DNA of 64,000 nucleotides, taken from contig CAJQOH010000022.1 of assembly GCA_905479915.1 (NCBI GenBank), forward strand, positions 1 through 64,000. The letters are read 5' to 3'. This document shows, piece by piece, positions 10,172 to 18,792 of the stretch. Source of the DNA: an uncultured Flavobacteriales bacterium (GTDB taxonomy: Bacteria > Bacteroidota > Bacteroidia > Flavobacteriales_E > Vicingaceae). Under the pieces are notes generated by a model, which worked only from the letters and a program-made list of their open reading frames with translations, was not told where the DNA came from and made no database searches. The number at the start of each line of letters is the position of its first letter. The stretch's first letter is position 1. The translations under genes were made by a program, and so were the position numbers.

Positions 10172-11371
10172 TTAACTGGCTCTTTCTTTTGCTAAAAAGA
10201 TGGCAATGGCTGTAAGGGCTCCAAAAATTAGAAATCCATATACTAGAGGTTCTACGGTGCCATCGTATTGCATCCCAATATAAGTTCCGAAAGGAACGGA
10301 TATAAATGTTGAAACGGATCCAACAATAGCAGCTCCTATTCCTGCCATGTGCCCTAATGGTTCCATAGCCATTGAGTTTAAATTTCCAAAAAGTATTCCA
10401 ACAAAGAATACCGTAGATAGAAGGTAAATCATGAATAATGATAGGGAGGGGGTTGAAGCAATTGTAAACATTAAAGTAGAAAAGGTAATTGAGATCAATA
10501 CGATTGCTAAGACAGCAACCCGCACCATCTTTTGCATTCCAAAACGCATTACGAGTTTACCATTAACAAATGATGCTGTTCCAACACTAAGGGCAATTGC
10601 AGCAAAATAGAAAGGAAATTTTTCACCTAACTCAAATTGTATTTGAAAGACTTGTTGCGAAGAGTTTAAGAAGCCTACAAAGGCACTTGAAATAAATCCA
10701 GCAGCTAATGTATAGAAGACTGTTGAGCGAATTGTAATGATTTCTTTTAATGCCTTGATAACATTAGAAATGGAAAATTTTAATCTTTTTTCTTTGGCTA
10801 AAGTTTCGTGTTGACGAATTGCAAACCATACAAGAGCAACAATACCTAAGGTAAATAATGCAGTAAATATCATTCTCCAACTGGCAATAAATAAAATTCC
10901 TTGACCAAGGGCTGGAGCTAGAGCAGGTACGGCAATAAAAACAGCCATCACAAACGACATGACTTGTGCCATTCTTTCTCCTTTGTATAAATCTCTGATA
11001 ATTGCAACACTAACAACTCTGGGGCCGGATAATCCAATTCCTTGTAAACACCTTCCAATAAGCATAAATGTAAGGTTTGTAGAGAGTAGAGAGGTTATAC
11101 AGCCAATACCAAAAAAAACTAAACCTATATATAGTGCTGGTTTTCTGCCAATATTATCAGAAAGAGGTCCGTAGAATAGTTGGCCAATGGCTAATCCTAG
11201 AAATAAAACGGATATAATCAGTTGATTGTCGTTTGCTTCAGTAACTCCTAGATCTGATCCGATGTTGGTTAAGGCGGGTAGCATTGCATCAATTGATAAT
11301 GCTGTTAATGCCATTAATGTTGCCATTAAGGCAACAAATTCTCCAAATCCTATTTGAGATGCTTTGTTCAT
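10172..11371 (-). CDS. MFS transporter, Bcr/CflA drug-efflux family
   Basis: Twelve-helix major facilitator (about 399 aa). The loop between helices 2 and 3 carries the MFS signature GQLFYGPLSDNIGRKPAL, preceded by SIDAMLPALTNIGSDLG, which is typical of the Bcr/CflA (DHA1) group. These proteins export drugs or amino-acid-like compounds with proton exchange; the substrate here is unknown. ATG at 11371 is chosen, although an in-frame start four codons upstream (11383) is possible. It sits downstream of a DMT-family exporter gene in the same orientation, so the two could form a small efflux operon. Confidence 0.88.
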   Translation of the reverse strand: MNKASQIGFGEFVALMATLMALTALSIDAMLPALTNIGSDLGVTEANDNQLIISVLFLGLAIGQLFYGPLSDNIGRKPALYIGLVFFGIGCITSLLSTNLTFMLIGRCLQGIGLSGPRVVSVAIIRDLYKGERMAQVMSFVMAVFIAVPALAPALGQGILFIASWRMIFTALFTLGIVALVWFAIRQHETLAKEKRLKFSISNVIKALKEIITIRSTVFYTLAAGFISSAFVGFLNSSQQVFQIQFELGEKFPFYFAAIALSVGTASFVNGKLVMRFGMQKMVRVAVLAIVLISITFSTLMFTIASTPSLSLFMIYLLSTVFFVGILFGNLNSMAMEPLGHMAGIGAAIVGSVSTFISVPFGTYIGMQYDGTVEPLVYGFLIFGALTAIAIFLAKERAS

Positions 11372-11415
11372 TTTGAAATGCAAAGCTAATCACATTTCTT
11401 ACAAAAAACAGATTA

Positions 11416-12333
11416 CTAAGGCTTTTTAGAATTTAAAATTTTAGAGAGAAATTTTTTAGGTAAACTGTAATAAATTATGCCTGAAAAAATTAATGTTGCT
11501 CCAATAAATTCATTGGTATTAAATGATTCTCCCAATACAAAGTAGCTCGTGATAGATGCAAAAATGGGTTCTAATGAGAATATTAATGCGGTATAAATTG
11601 TGCTTACTCTTTTTTGTCCCCAAACAGTAACGAAATAGCAAAATAAAGTCCCTATAAACCCTAGGTATAAAACGTTGTTAATGGCATCTGGGTGAAATAG
11701 AATTGAAGAGGAATTTGTGATTTTTGCATTTATAAATAGCCCTAAAGAAGAAACGATTGTTGCAGTAAAAAATTGAAAGAATATTAGACTTAAAAAGTCA
11801 ACTTTTCTAACGTAATGTCCGGCAAATATTAAGTGAAAAGCACAAATTATAGCTGCAATAAAAGTAAGGATGTCACCGAAGTTAAAGCTTGTTGCACCTG
11901 GATGATAGGTAAGTAGAATTAGTCCCCCAGTAACCACAACGATTGCTAAGATTTGTCGTAAGGTAAATTTTTGCCATCCTATAAAGTATAAAAAGAGGGG
12001 AACCATAATTACTGCAGAACAGCTAATAAATGCGCTATGATTGGATGTGGTATAGATTAACCCAACGGTTTGGATAGTGTAGATACCTGCAAGCAGAATG
12101 CCTAAGATTGCACCGTAAATAAAAGCGTTTTTATCTTTTAAAGCTTTTGTTTTTTTACGAATTAGAATGTAAACAATTAGCACAATCGTTGCAATTAAGT
12201 TTCTAAATGTAGAAAGCAAAAAAGGATCAATTAATGTAGCAGAATCCTTTACTACAACAAAGGTTGTTCCCCAAACTAAACAACAAGAGAATATTGCAAT
12301 TACAGGTATGTTTTCTTTATTGAAAAAATTCAT
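11416..12333 (-). CDS. EamA/DMT family transporter
   Basis: Ten-helix drug/metabolite transporter with two EamA halves. The first has FSCCLVWGTTFVVVKDS near residue 15. The second carries the conserved SLEPIFASITSYFVLGE motif near residue 255, followed by IGATLIFSGIIYYSLP. Such proteins usually export small metabolites or amino acids; the substrate cannot be predicted. The protein ends in a short basic tail. The start ATG is preceded by a 25-bp gap after the KAE-rich envelope gene. Confidence 0.88.
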   Translation of the reverse strand: MNFFNKENIPVIAIFSCCLVWGTTFVVVKDSATLIDPFLLSTFRNLIATIVLIVYILIRKKTKALKDKNAFIYGAILGILLAGIYTIQTVGLIYTTSNHSAFISCSAVIMVPLFLYFIGWQKFTLRQILAIVVVTGGLILLTYHPGATSFNFGDILTFIAAIICAFHLIFAGHYVRKVDFLSLIFFQFFTATIVSSLGLFINAKITNSSSILFHPDAINNVLYLGFIGTLFCYFVTVWGQKRVSTIYTALIFSLEPIFASITSYFVLGESFNTNEFIGATLIFSGIIYYSLPKKFLSKILNSKKP

Positions 12334-12358
12334 AAAGGTGAATAGGTGCTCTTAATAA

Positions 12359-14140
12359 TTAGAAAACCATTCTTTTTTTAAGTTGAGGTCCTTTACCTTT
12401 TTTGTGTTTGTTTGGTTTTTCGTAAAGATGTCTAGTAGGGTTTGGTCGTTTAAATTTGATTCCAGATTTTCCTTTGATTTCGGCAGGTGGTTCTGGATCT
12501 TTTTTTGGTGTTATGGTTGATTTTTTTATTTCTTCTTTTTCTTGAACGGCAATTTCAACTTTTATTTCTTTTTTCTTTTCTTGAAGTGCTACTTGATTTT
12601 CAGCTCTTTCCTTTGCTGCTTTTTTGGCTAATTCTGCCGCTCTTTCTTTGGCTTTTCGTTCTTCTTCAGCTTTCTTTTGAGCAGCTTCTTTTTCGGCATT
12701 GGCTTTCTTTTCGGCATTAGCTCTTTCTTTGGTTTCTTGTTGAGCCAATAATTTTGCTTTCTTAGCTTCTTTAGCACTAGCTATAGCTGCAAGATTTTCT
12801 TCTTTTGCTTTCTCCTCTTCTGCTTTTTTTTCTGCTGCAACTCTTTTTGCTGCATTTTTAGCTATAGCTGCTTCTTTTGCTAAAGCTTGTTTTTCTGCTT
12901 TTTCTTCTAATTGTTTTTTCTCTTCAGCAGCTTTAGTTAGCGCTTCTTTTTCCGCTTTCTTTTTTTCAATTTTTTCTTTTTGAGCTTCTGCTAAGGCTTT
13001 TTCCTTTTCTTCCAATTGTTTTTTCTCTTCAGCAGCTTTAGCTAAAGCAGCTTTTTCTGCCAATGCTTTTTCTTTGGCCAGTGCTTCAGCTTTTTCTTTG
13101 GCTAGTTTTTCTTCTTCAGCTTTTTTAGCTGCAATCTCAGCTAATTTATTTGCTTCTTCTTCTGCTAAAGCTTTTTCTTTGGCTAGTGCTTCAGCTTTTT
13201 CTTTGGCAATTCGCTCTTCTTCCGCTTTTTTGGCTGCAGCTTCGGCTTCTTTTTTGGCTTTTTCTTCTTCCAATGCTTTTTCTTTGGCCAATGCTTCAGC
13301 TTTTTCTTTGGCCAGTCGTTCTTCTTCAGCTTTTTGGGCTGCAGCTTCGGCTTCTTTTTTAGCTGCTTCTTCAGCTTCTGCACGCGCTTTTTCTTCTGCA
13401 CGTGCTTTTTCTTCTTCAGCCTTTTTAGCTATTTCGGTTTCAATTAGTTTGAGTTTATCTTTTGGTTCAGGTCTATCATTAAATAAATCAATTGCTTTTT
13501 TATAGTTGTCCGAAGCATTTTCCCAATCCTCTTTTGCAAATGCTTTGTCTGCTTCTTTCATAGCAGTAGTGTAATCTTTTTCTTTCTGTTTAGCCTCTTC
13601 TTCCATTCTTGCAGCTTCTTCAGCACAATCATCTAACATTTCATTTAGAGCAATTAGTTTATCCATAGAATAATCCATGTCCCAATCCATTACATTCTTT
13701 TTAGGAAAATAAATTGCTCGTCCAATAGGAGCGTTTAACATTTCTGATTTAATACATTCATTCGGTTTAAACATGGTTATTTCTGCTCCCATGTCAGGTA
13801 CCTTTTGTCTTTTTAAGTCAGGTACCCCATTGGTATTCATGGTTATTGTTTTGCTGGTTAAACCTGGTTTAGAAAAAGTGATGGTGTAAATTTTATCGTA
13901 TTCTAATACCATCTTATATTGTCCTTTTGCATCTGAAGAACCACTAATTGGTTTCCCTCCTCCGGTAGCAGTTATTTTAACTCCAGAAATTGATCTTCCC
14001 GAATAGTAATCAGAAACAACTCCATCTAAATAGATATTGTCTAAGTCCCATTTTTCTTCTCTATCAGCACCATCGAGCTGAGCAAAACCAATAAGATTGG
14101 TAAAGATTAAAAACAATAATATTTGGATTTTTTTAACCAT
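12359..14140 (-). CDS. Secreted carboxypeptidase-like-domain protein with long Lys/Ala/Glu helix (TolA-like)
   Basis: Envelope protein of unknown function. A signal peptide (residues 1-20, ending GFAQ) precedes a carboxypeptidase-regulatory Ig-like domain (about 35-110) and a short TPR-like segment (about 190-235, with EDWENASDNYKKAIDLF). A stretch of about 300 residues (237-545), almost only K, A, E and L, then reads as a single long alpha helix or coiled coil. A proline-containing, very basic tail ends in RMVF. The helix resembles the periplasm-spanning domain of TolA by composition only; no TonB-C domain is seen. Three 35-residue repeats lie inside it. Its ATG shares its first base with the smpB stop (TAATG), indicating translational coupling. 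Confidence 0.75.
   Translation of the reverse strand: MVKKIQILLFLIFTNLIGFAQLDGADREEKWDLDNIYLDGVVSDYYSGRSISGVKITATGGGKPISGSSDAKGQYKMVLEYDKIYTITFSKPGLTSKTITMNTNGVPDLKRQKVPDMGAEITMFKPNECIKSEMLNAPIGRAIYFPKKNVMDWDMDYSMDKLIALNEMLDDCAEEAARMEEEAKQKEKDYTTAMKEADKAFAKEDWENASDNYKKAIDLFNDRPEPKDKLKLIETEIAKKAEEEKARAEEKARAEAEEAAKKEAEAAAQKAEEERLAKEKAEALAKEKALEEEKAKKEAEAAAKKAEEERIAKEKAEALAKEKALAEEEANKLAEIAAKKAEEEKLAKEKAEALAKEKALAEKAALAKAAEEKKQLEEKEKALAEAQKEKIEKKKAEKEALTKAAEEKKQLEEKAEKQALAKEAAIAKNAAKRVAAEKKAEEEKAKEENLAAIASAKEAKKAKLLAQQETKERANAEKKANAEKEAAQKKAEEERKAKERAAELAKKAAKERAENQVALQEKKKEIKVEIAVQEKEEIKKSTITPKKDPEPPAEIKGKSGIKFKRPNPTRHLYEKPNKHKKGKGPQLKKRMVF
13022..13336 (-). repeat. Three tandem 105-bp repeats within the KAE helix
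   Basis: Three head-to-tail units of 105 bp (35 codons). The motif gcttcagctttttctttgg recurs at 13083, 13188 and 13293, exactly 105 bp apart. Each encodes a variant of KAEEERxAKEKAEALAKEKAL. The repeats are diverged, the third most clearly, so this is old internal duplication within the gene and not an intergenic array. Confidence 0.85.
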
Positions 14141-14589
14141 TAATCTTTCATTGCTCTATCCATTCTTCTTTTATCATCTTTAGCTTTTAAATCATGACGT
14201 TTATCATGTAATTTTTTACCTTTTGCTAAAGCAATATCTAGTTTGGCATAGCCTTTTCCATTGATGAATAAACTAATGGGTACTATAGTTAAACCAACAT
14301 CTTTTTTCTTTTTAACGAGCTTGTCTATCTCATTACGGTTTAAGAGTAATTTCCTGTCTCTTCGTGGTTCATGATTGTTGTATGAACCCTGTTCATATTC
14401 GGAGATGTACATGTTTTTGATAAAAACTTCCCCGTTGTTTACGTAACAGTAACCTTCAACAATACTTGCTTTTCCTGCTCTAATCGATTTTATTTCAGTT
14501 CCATAAAGTTGAAGGCCTGCTGTGAATTTCTCTAAAAATTCATATTCGAATTTGGCTTTTTTATTTTTTATGTTGATTTGATTACTCAC
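14140..14589 (-). CDS. smpB: SsrA-binding protein SmpB
   Basis: Trans-translation factor that binds tmRNA and brings it to stalled ribosomes. The 149-aa length is standard. Family motifs include [28 protein letters not shown] near the N-terminus, [18 protein letters not shown] in the middle and the basic tail [26 protein letters not shown], which enters the empty mRNA channel. The tmRNA gene is not in this window. The stop codon overlaps the start of the downstream KAE-rich gene by one base, so the two are probably translated from one message. Confidence 0.97.
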   Translation of the reverse strand: MSNQINIKNKKAKFEYEFLEKFTAGLQLYGTEIKSIRAGKASIVEGYCYVNNGEVFIKNMYISEYEQGSYNNHEPRRDRKLLLNRNEIDKLVKKKKDVGLTIVPISLFINGKGYAKLDIALAKGKKLHDKRHDLKAKDDKRRMDRAMKD

Positions 14590-14641
14590 GAGGCGAAATT
14601 AAGGATTAACCAAAAAATAAACACTATAAATCAAGTAGCAT

Positions 14642-15469
14642 TTAACCTAGACCAACATCAAGCATCATCATAATAATAAATCCGCCTATAAAGCCAAGAA
14701 CTGCAATGTCGGTATACTTATCTCTTTGGGTTTCAGGTATTACTTCTTCTACTACTACAAAAATCATTGCTCCAGCAGCAAAAGCTAAAGCATAAGGCAA
14801 TATTGGCTGAAATGTCATAACAGCCCATGCTCCTAAACAGGCCGCAACTGGCTCAACAATTGCAGAAAGTTGTCCGTAGTTAAAACTTTTCCAACGGGAC
14901 AGACCTTGTCGTCTTAAAGGCATAGAAACAGCCATGCCTTCAGGGAAATTTTGAATTCCAATTCCAATAGCTAAGGCAATTGCTCCGCCAATGCTTGCAC
15001 CTTCAAAACCAACTGCTGCTCCACCAAATAAAACTCCAATAGCTAATCCTTCGGGTATGTTATGAAGAGTAATGGCAAGCACTAACAATGTTGAGCGGTG
15101 CCAATCTGTTTTTACACCTTCGGCTTCACTTTGTTTAAAATTGATGTGTAGATGGGGTAGTACTTTATCTAGACTATATAGCATAAGTGCTCCACCTAAG
15201 AAACCTATTGCAGCAGGCATAACTTTTATGAAACCTTCTCCATCCGACATTTCAATTGCTGGACTTAACAATGACCAGAAACTTGCCGCAACCATAACAC
15301 CTCCTGTAAAACCTAGCATTCCATCAAAGATTGCCCTGTTAATAGATTTGAAAAAGAAAACAAATGCTGCTCCTAGAGCAGTTAATGCCCAAGTAAATAA
15401 TGAGGCATATAATGCCTGGTGTATTGGACTTTCAATACTTTGGATAAGGGCTTTTAATTCTTCTATCAT
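14642..15469 (-). CDS. ZIP family divalent metal transporter
   Basis: Inner-membrane metal permease (275 aa, about eight helices). The two ZIP signature segments are present: HNIPEG at about residue 136 in helix 4 and NFPEG at about 172 in helix 5, which form the binuclear metal site in ZupT-like proteins. ZIP members import Zn, Mn, Fe or Co. The adjacent MntR/DtxR-type regulator makes Mn(II) or Fe(II) the favoured substrate (inference). Its ATG overlaps the regulator's stop by four bases (ATGA), so the two genes form a coupled operon. Confidence 0.92.
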   Translation of the reverse strand: MIEELKALIQSIESPIHQALYASLFTWALTALGAAFVFFFKSINRAIFDGMLGFTGGVMVAASFWSLLSPAIEMSDGEGFIKVMPAAIGFLGGALMLYSLDKVLPHLHINFKQSEAEGVKTDWHRSTLLVLAITLHNIPEGLAIGVLFGGAAVGFEGASIGGAIALAIGIGIQNFPEGMAVSMPLRRQGLSRWKSFNYGQLSAIVEPVAACLGAWAVMTFQPILPYALAFAAGAMIFVVVEEVIPETQRDKYTDIAVLGFIGGFIIMMMLDVGLG

Positions 15470-16125
15470 GATCTTTTTATTATCAAATTTTTACTTGCTT
15501 GATGAGAAATGTTTACGGTGTTTTCTTTGTTGATTGTAACACTCATTGATCGGTCAAAATCAACCACTTCTTTTACTTTTATTTCAGTTCCTAATACTAA
15601 GTTGATCGATTCTAAGTAGTTTAAATAACTTTTTGAATGCTCCTTAACACCAACAACAATACCTTGTTCATTGAGTTTTAAGTCGGCTAGAGTTATGTCT
15701 TGATGGCGGTGAATATTTCCATCTTTATCTGGTATAGGATCTCCATGAGGATCGTATTTTGGGTATTCTAAAAAGGCATCCAATTGATTGGTTAGTTTTT
15801 TGGAGTTTATGTGTTCCAAATCTTCCGCTAAATCATGCACTTCATCCCATTTAAAGTTAAGCTTTTCTACTAAGAAAACTTCCCATAAACGATGATTTCT
15901 AATGATAGATACAGCAATATCTTTACCTTTTTTAGTAAGACTTACTCCTTGGTATTTTTTGTAGTTTACCAGTTTTTTTTCTGATAATTTTTTTATCATA
16001 TCTGTAACCGAAGAAGCCTTTGTTTCTAGAGACTCTGCAATGGCATTTGTAGAAACACCATCATTGGTCTTTTGACTTAATTTAAAAATTGCTTTTAAAT
16101 AATTTTCTTCTGTAAAGGAGTTCAT
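15466..16125 (-). CDS. DtxR/MntR family metal-dependent transcriptional regulator
   Basis: Metal-sensing repressor of 219 aa. A winged helix (about 1-65, with SVTDMIKKLSEKKLVNYKKYQGVSLT) leads into a dimerisation and metal-binding domain (about 66-145, with HRLWEVFLVEKL, HDLAEDLEH and the PHGDPIP loop). A C-terminal FeoA/SH3-like domain covers about 150-219. When loaded with Mn(II) or Fe(II), such proteins repress metal-import genes. It is the first gene of a two-gene unit with the ZIP transporter and diverges from a TonB receptor. A strong palindrome at 16177-16202 lies between them. A TATCTTCG element (16143-16150, minus strand) could be its -7 box. Confidence 0.92.
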   Translation of the reverse strand: MNSFTEENYLKAIFKLSQKTNDGVSTNAIAESLETKASSVTDMIKKLSEKKLVNYKKYQGVSLTKKGKDIAVSIIRNHRLWEVFLVEKLNFKWDEVHDLAEDLEHINSKKLTNQLDAFLEYPKYDPHGDPIPDKDGNIHRHQDITLADLKLNEQGIVVGVKEHSKSYLNYLESINLVLGTEIKVKEVVDFDRSMSVTINKENTVNISHQASKNLIIKRS

Positions 16126-16176
16126 TTTAGCATAAAATTTAAGCGAAGATAAAAAATATAAACTACTTGGGTAAAT

Positions 16177-16202
16177 ATATTTTTAGATTAGTCTAAAAAT
16201 AT
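16177..16202. promoter_or_regulatory. Putative DtxR/MntR operator palindrome
   Basis: Perfect 11-bp inverted repeat, ATATTTTTAGA (16177-16187) and its complement (16192-16202), around the spacer TTAG. The core TTTAGnnnnnCTAAA style resembles DtxR-family boxes. It lies midway between the divergent regulator and TonB receptor starts, where it could block both promoters. Confidence 0.7.
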
Positions 16203-16206
16203 TTAT

Positions 16207-16214
16207 TAGATTTG
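16207..16214 (+). promoter_or_regulatory. -7 promoter element of the TonB receptor gene
   Basis: TAGATTTG matches the Bacteroidota -7 consensus TAnnTTTG and ends 17 bp before the receptor ATG. The expected -33 position falls inside the palindrome; no good TTG is seen there, as expected for a regulated promoter. Confidence 0.5.
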
Positions 16215-16231
16215 TCGAAAATTTAGGTTAA

Positions 16232-18490
16232 ATGAGAAGTTTTTTGTTGCTGATTATGTTGTTTCCTCTATTTTGCTTTTCGCAAAATGGAACGATAAGC
16301 GGTGTAATTAAAGATGGTGCAGAGCCAATTCCATTTGCTAATGTAGGTTTGGTAGGTACTTCTTTTGGTGTTGCTACAGATATAGATGGTAAGTATTCTT
16401 TAAAGGAAATCCCTGCAGGAAAATATACTGTTCAAATTTCTAGTGTGGGTTATAAAAATGTAAAGAAATCCATACTTGTAGTAGCGGAGAAGCCAACTTT
16501 TTTTAATCATGTAATGGAAAAGACCACAGCTCAATTGGATGAGTTTGTAGTTACAGGTGAGTTGAAAGAAATTTCTATTATGGAATCCGCTGTTCCAATT
16601 AAAGTGTATAAACCCGCTTATTTTAAAAAGAATCCTACACCAGCTTTGTTTGAAGCATTACAGATTGTAAATGGAGTTCGCCCACAAATTAATTGTAGTG
16701 TTTGCAATACTGGTGATATTCATATTAACGGAATGGAGGGACCTTATACTATGATTACTATTGATGGGATGCCTATTGTTGGTGGTTTATCTACGGTTTA
16801 TGGATTAAACGGTATTCCCAATAGCATGATTGGACAAATGGAAGTTGTTAAAGGTCCAGCATCTACACTTTTTGGTTCTGAAGCGGTTGGTGGATTGATC
16901 AATGTTATTACAAAATCTCCTGAACAAACACCAAGACTCAGTGTGGATGTTTTTGGGACAACCTGGGGAGAAATTAATACTGATGTGGGAGTGATGTTTA
17001 AACCTTCAGAAAAAATTAGTTCATCATTAGGTGTTAGCTATTTTAACTATTCAAACCCGATTGATAATAATGGAGATAATTTTACAGATCTTACTTTACA
17101 AGATAGAGTGTCTGTATTTAATAAGTGGAGTTTTAAAAGGAAAAAGGATAGAGATTTCTCTATGGCTTTTAGATATATTTATGAAGATAGGTGGGGTGGA
17201 GAAATGCAGTGGACACCGGAGTATAGAGGCGGTGATAGTATTTATGGGGAGTCTATTTATACAAGTAGGTATGAGGTTATAGGTAAATATCAATTGCCTT
17301 TTAAAGAGAAGTTGATGTTGAGTTTTTCTTATTCTAATCACGATCAAAATTCGGTTTATGGGAATACTCCCTATATAGCGAATCAAAAAATTGCTTTTAG
17401 TCAATTGCATTGGAATAAAAAACTAGATGTTCATGATGTTTTGGTTGGAGCTGCATTTCGTTATAACTATTATGATGATAACACTGTGGCAACACAAACG
17501 GCTGATACTTTAAATGTTCAGAATAATCCTGATGTAGCATATTTACCAGGTTTGTTTGTTCAGGATGTAATTATACTGCATGAAAAACATAAGATGTTAT
17601 TAGGTGCTAGATATGATTATGATAATAGGCATGGTAGTATTATGACCCCAAGGTTTAATTATAAATGGTCTCCTAATGATAAGAATACGCTTCGTTTAAG
17701 CACGGGTACTGGATATAGAGTTGTTAATTTGTTTACAGAAGATCATGCTGCAACTACAGGTTCTAGAGAGGTTGTTATTAATGGTACATTAAATCCAGAG
17801 ACATCTTATAATGCCAATTTAAATTGGCAACGATTTATCAATACCGAATTTGGATTTATCAATTTTGATGCAAGTGTTTTTTATACCTACTTTACCAATA
17901 AAATATCTCCTGATTATGAAACAAATCCTCAGCAAATTATTTATGAAAACTTAGATGGATATGCAGTTTCTCAAGGAGTGAGCTTTGATTTGAGTATTAA
18001 TTTTTCTGCTCCTTTAAATATAAAAATAGGTGGAACATTTATGGATGTTTATGAGATGAATAATGATGAGAATGGAGATTTGCAAAGGGAAAAACAATTG
18101 TTAACAGAAAGTATTTCGGGAACATATGGCGTGACTTATAAGTTTAATAAATCAAACATTAAAATTGATTATAGTGGTAATGTGTATGGTCCGATGAAAT
18201 TGCCTCTTGTAGAGAATGATACTAGGCCAGCATATTCTGATTGGTATAGTATTCAGAATATTCAAATAACCAAAACGTTTAAAAAGCATTGGGAGGTTTA
18301 CGGTGGAGTTAAAAATTTACTGAACTATACACCACCTGTTTATTCTATTTTACGACCATTCGATCCGTTTGATAAAAATGTGGATGATCCAGTGAGGAAC
18401 CCTCAAGGATTTACTTTTGACCCTTCATATGTGTATGCTGCTAATCAGGGGATTAGGGGTTTTTTTGGGGTTAGATATACGTTTAAATAA
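16232..18490 (+). CDS. TonB-dependent outer-membrane receptor, probably metal-regulated
   Basis: Outer-membrane active transporter (752 aa). It has a signal peptide (about 1-18), a carboxypeptidase-like N-terminal domain (about 20-95), a TonB-box-like segment (about 103-110, DEFVVTGE), a plug (about 120-235, ending GPASTLFGSEAVGGLINVITK) and a 22-strand-type barrel ending in an aromatic residue (GVRYTFK). The plug holds a Cys pair (C155 and C158, NCSVCNTGDIHINGM). The gene diverges from a DtxR/MntR-type regulator across a shared palindrome, so it probably imports a metal or metal chelate under metal control. That function is inferred from context; the cargo is unknown. It converges with the DUF3817 gene with no bases between the stop codons. 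Confidence 0.92.
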   Translation: MRSFLLLIMLFPLFCFSQNGTISGVIKDGAEPIPFANVGLVGTSFGVATDIDGKYSLKEIPAGKYTVQISSVGYKNVKKSILVVAEKPTFFNHVMEKTTAQLDEFVVTGELKEISIMESAVPIKVYKPAYFKKNPTPALFEALQIVNGVRPQINCSVCNTGDIHINGMEGPYTMITIDGMPIVGGLSTVYGLNGIPNSMIGQMEVVKGPASTLFGSEAVGGLINVITKSPEQTPRLSVDVFGTTWGEINTDVGVMFKPSEKISSSLGVSYFNYSNPIDNNGDNFTDLTLQDRVSVFNKWSFKRKKDRDFSMAFRYIYEDRWGGEMQWTPEYRGGDSIYGESIYTSRYEVIGKYQLPFKEKLMLSFSYSNHDQNSVYGNTPYIANQKIAFSQLHWNKKLDVHDVLVGAAFRYNYYDDNTVATQTADTLNVQNNPDVAYLPGLFVQDVIILHEKHKMLLGARYDYDNRHGSIMTPRFNYKWSPNDKNTLRLSTGTGYRVVNLFTEDHAATTGSREVVINGTLNPETSYNANLNWQRFINTEFGFINFDASVFYTYFTNKISPDYETNPQQIIYENLDGYAVSQGVSFDLSINFSAPLNIKIGGTFMDVYEMNNDENGDLQREKQLLTESISGTYGVTYKFNKSNIKIDYSGNVYGPMKLPLVENDTRPAYSDWYSIQNIQITKTFKKHWEVYGGVKNLLNYTPPVYSILRPFDPFDKNVDDPVRNPQGFTFDPSYVYAANQGIRGFFGVRYTFK

Positions 18491-18778
18491 TTACGCTTCT
18501 CTAAACCATTTTTTATCGGCATAAAAAGTGCCAAAAGGAATAAAAGATGCAATAAAAGCTCCAAGAGTTTTAAAAAAACTCCATTTAAATTGAAGGTGTA
18601 CAATTAAGAGGTTTATTGTGTAAAGAACGAATAAAACTCCATGAGCCATTCCTACTATTTTAACCATTTCTGGTTTGTCATAATAGTATTTTAATGGCAT
18701 GGCAAGTCCAAGTAAAACTAAAAAAGATATACCTTCTAAAAGGGCAAGAAGTCTTAGTATGCTTAAGGATTTTTTCAT
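18491..18778 (-). CDS. DUF3817 domain small membrane protein
   Basis: A 95-residue integral membrane protein with three predicted spans. It matches the DUF3817 pattern: LRLLALLEGISFLVLLGLAMPLKY at the N-terminus, then MVKIVGMAHGVLFVLY and ASFIPFGTFYADKKW near the C-terminus. The biochemical role of the family is unknown. It lies 14 bp downstream of the O-methyltransferase gene in the same direction. Confidence 0.88.
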   Translation of the reverse strand: MKKSLSILRLLALLEGISFLVLLGLAMPLKYYYDKPEMVKIVGMAHGVLFVLYTINLLIVHLQFKWSFFKTLGAFIASFIPFGTFYADKKWFREA

Positions 18779-18792
18779 ATGGATAAATGTAG

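Noticed and set aside
13022-13336. Regular 105-bp repeats considered as a CRISPR-like array
   Set aside because: The repeats are contiguous, in frame and encode a continuous helix, with no unique spacers and no cas genes.
12487-13505. Several open frames opposite and beside the KAE-rich gene
   Set aside because: They are low-complexity translations (Ser/Ala/Phe or Leu/Phe runs) of the repetitive coding strand; the minus-strand frame has a signal peptide and recognisable domain.
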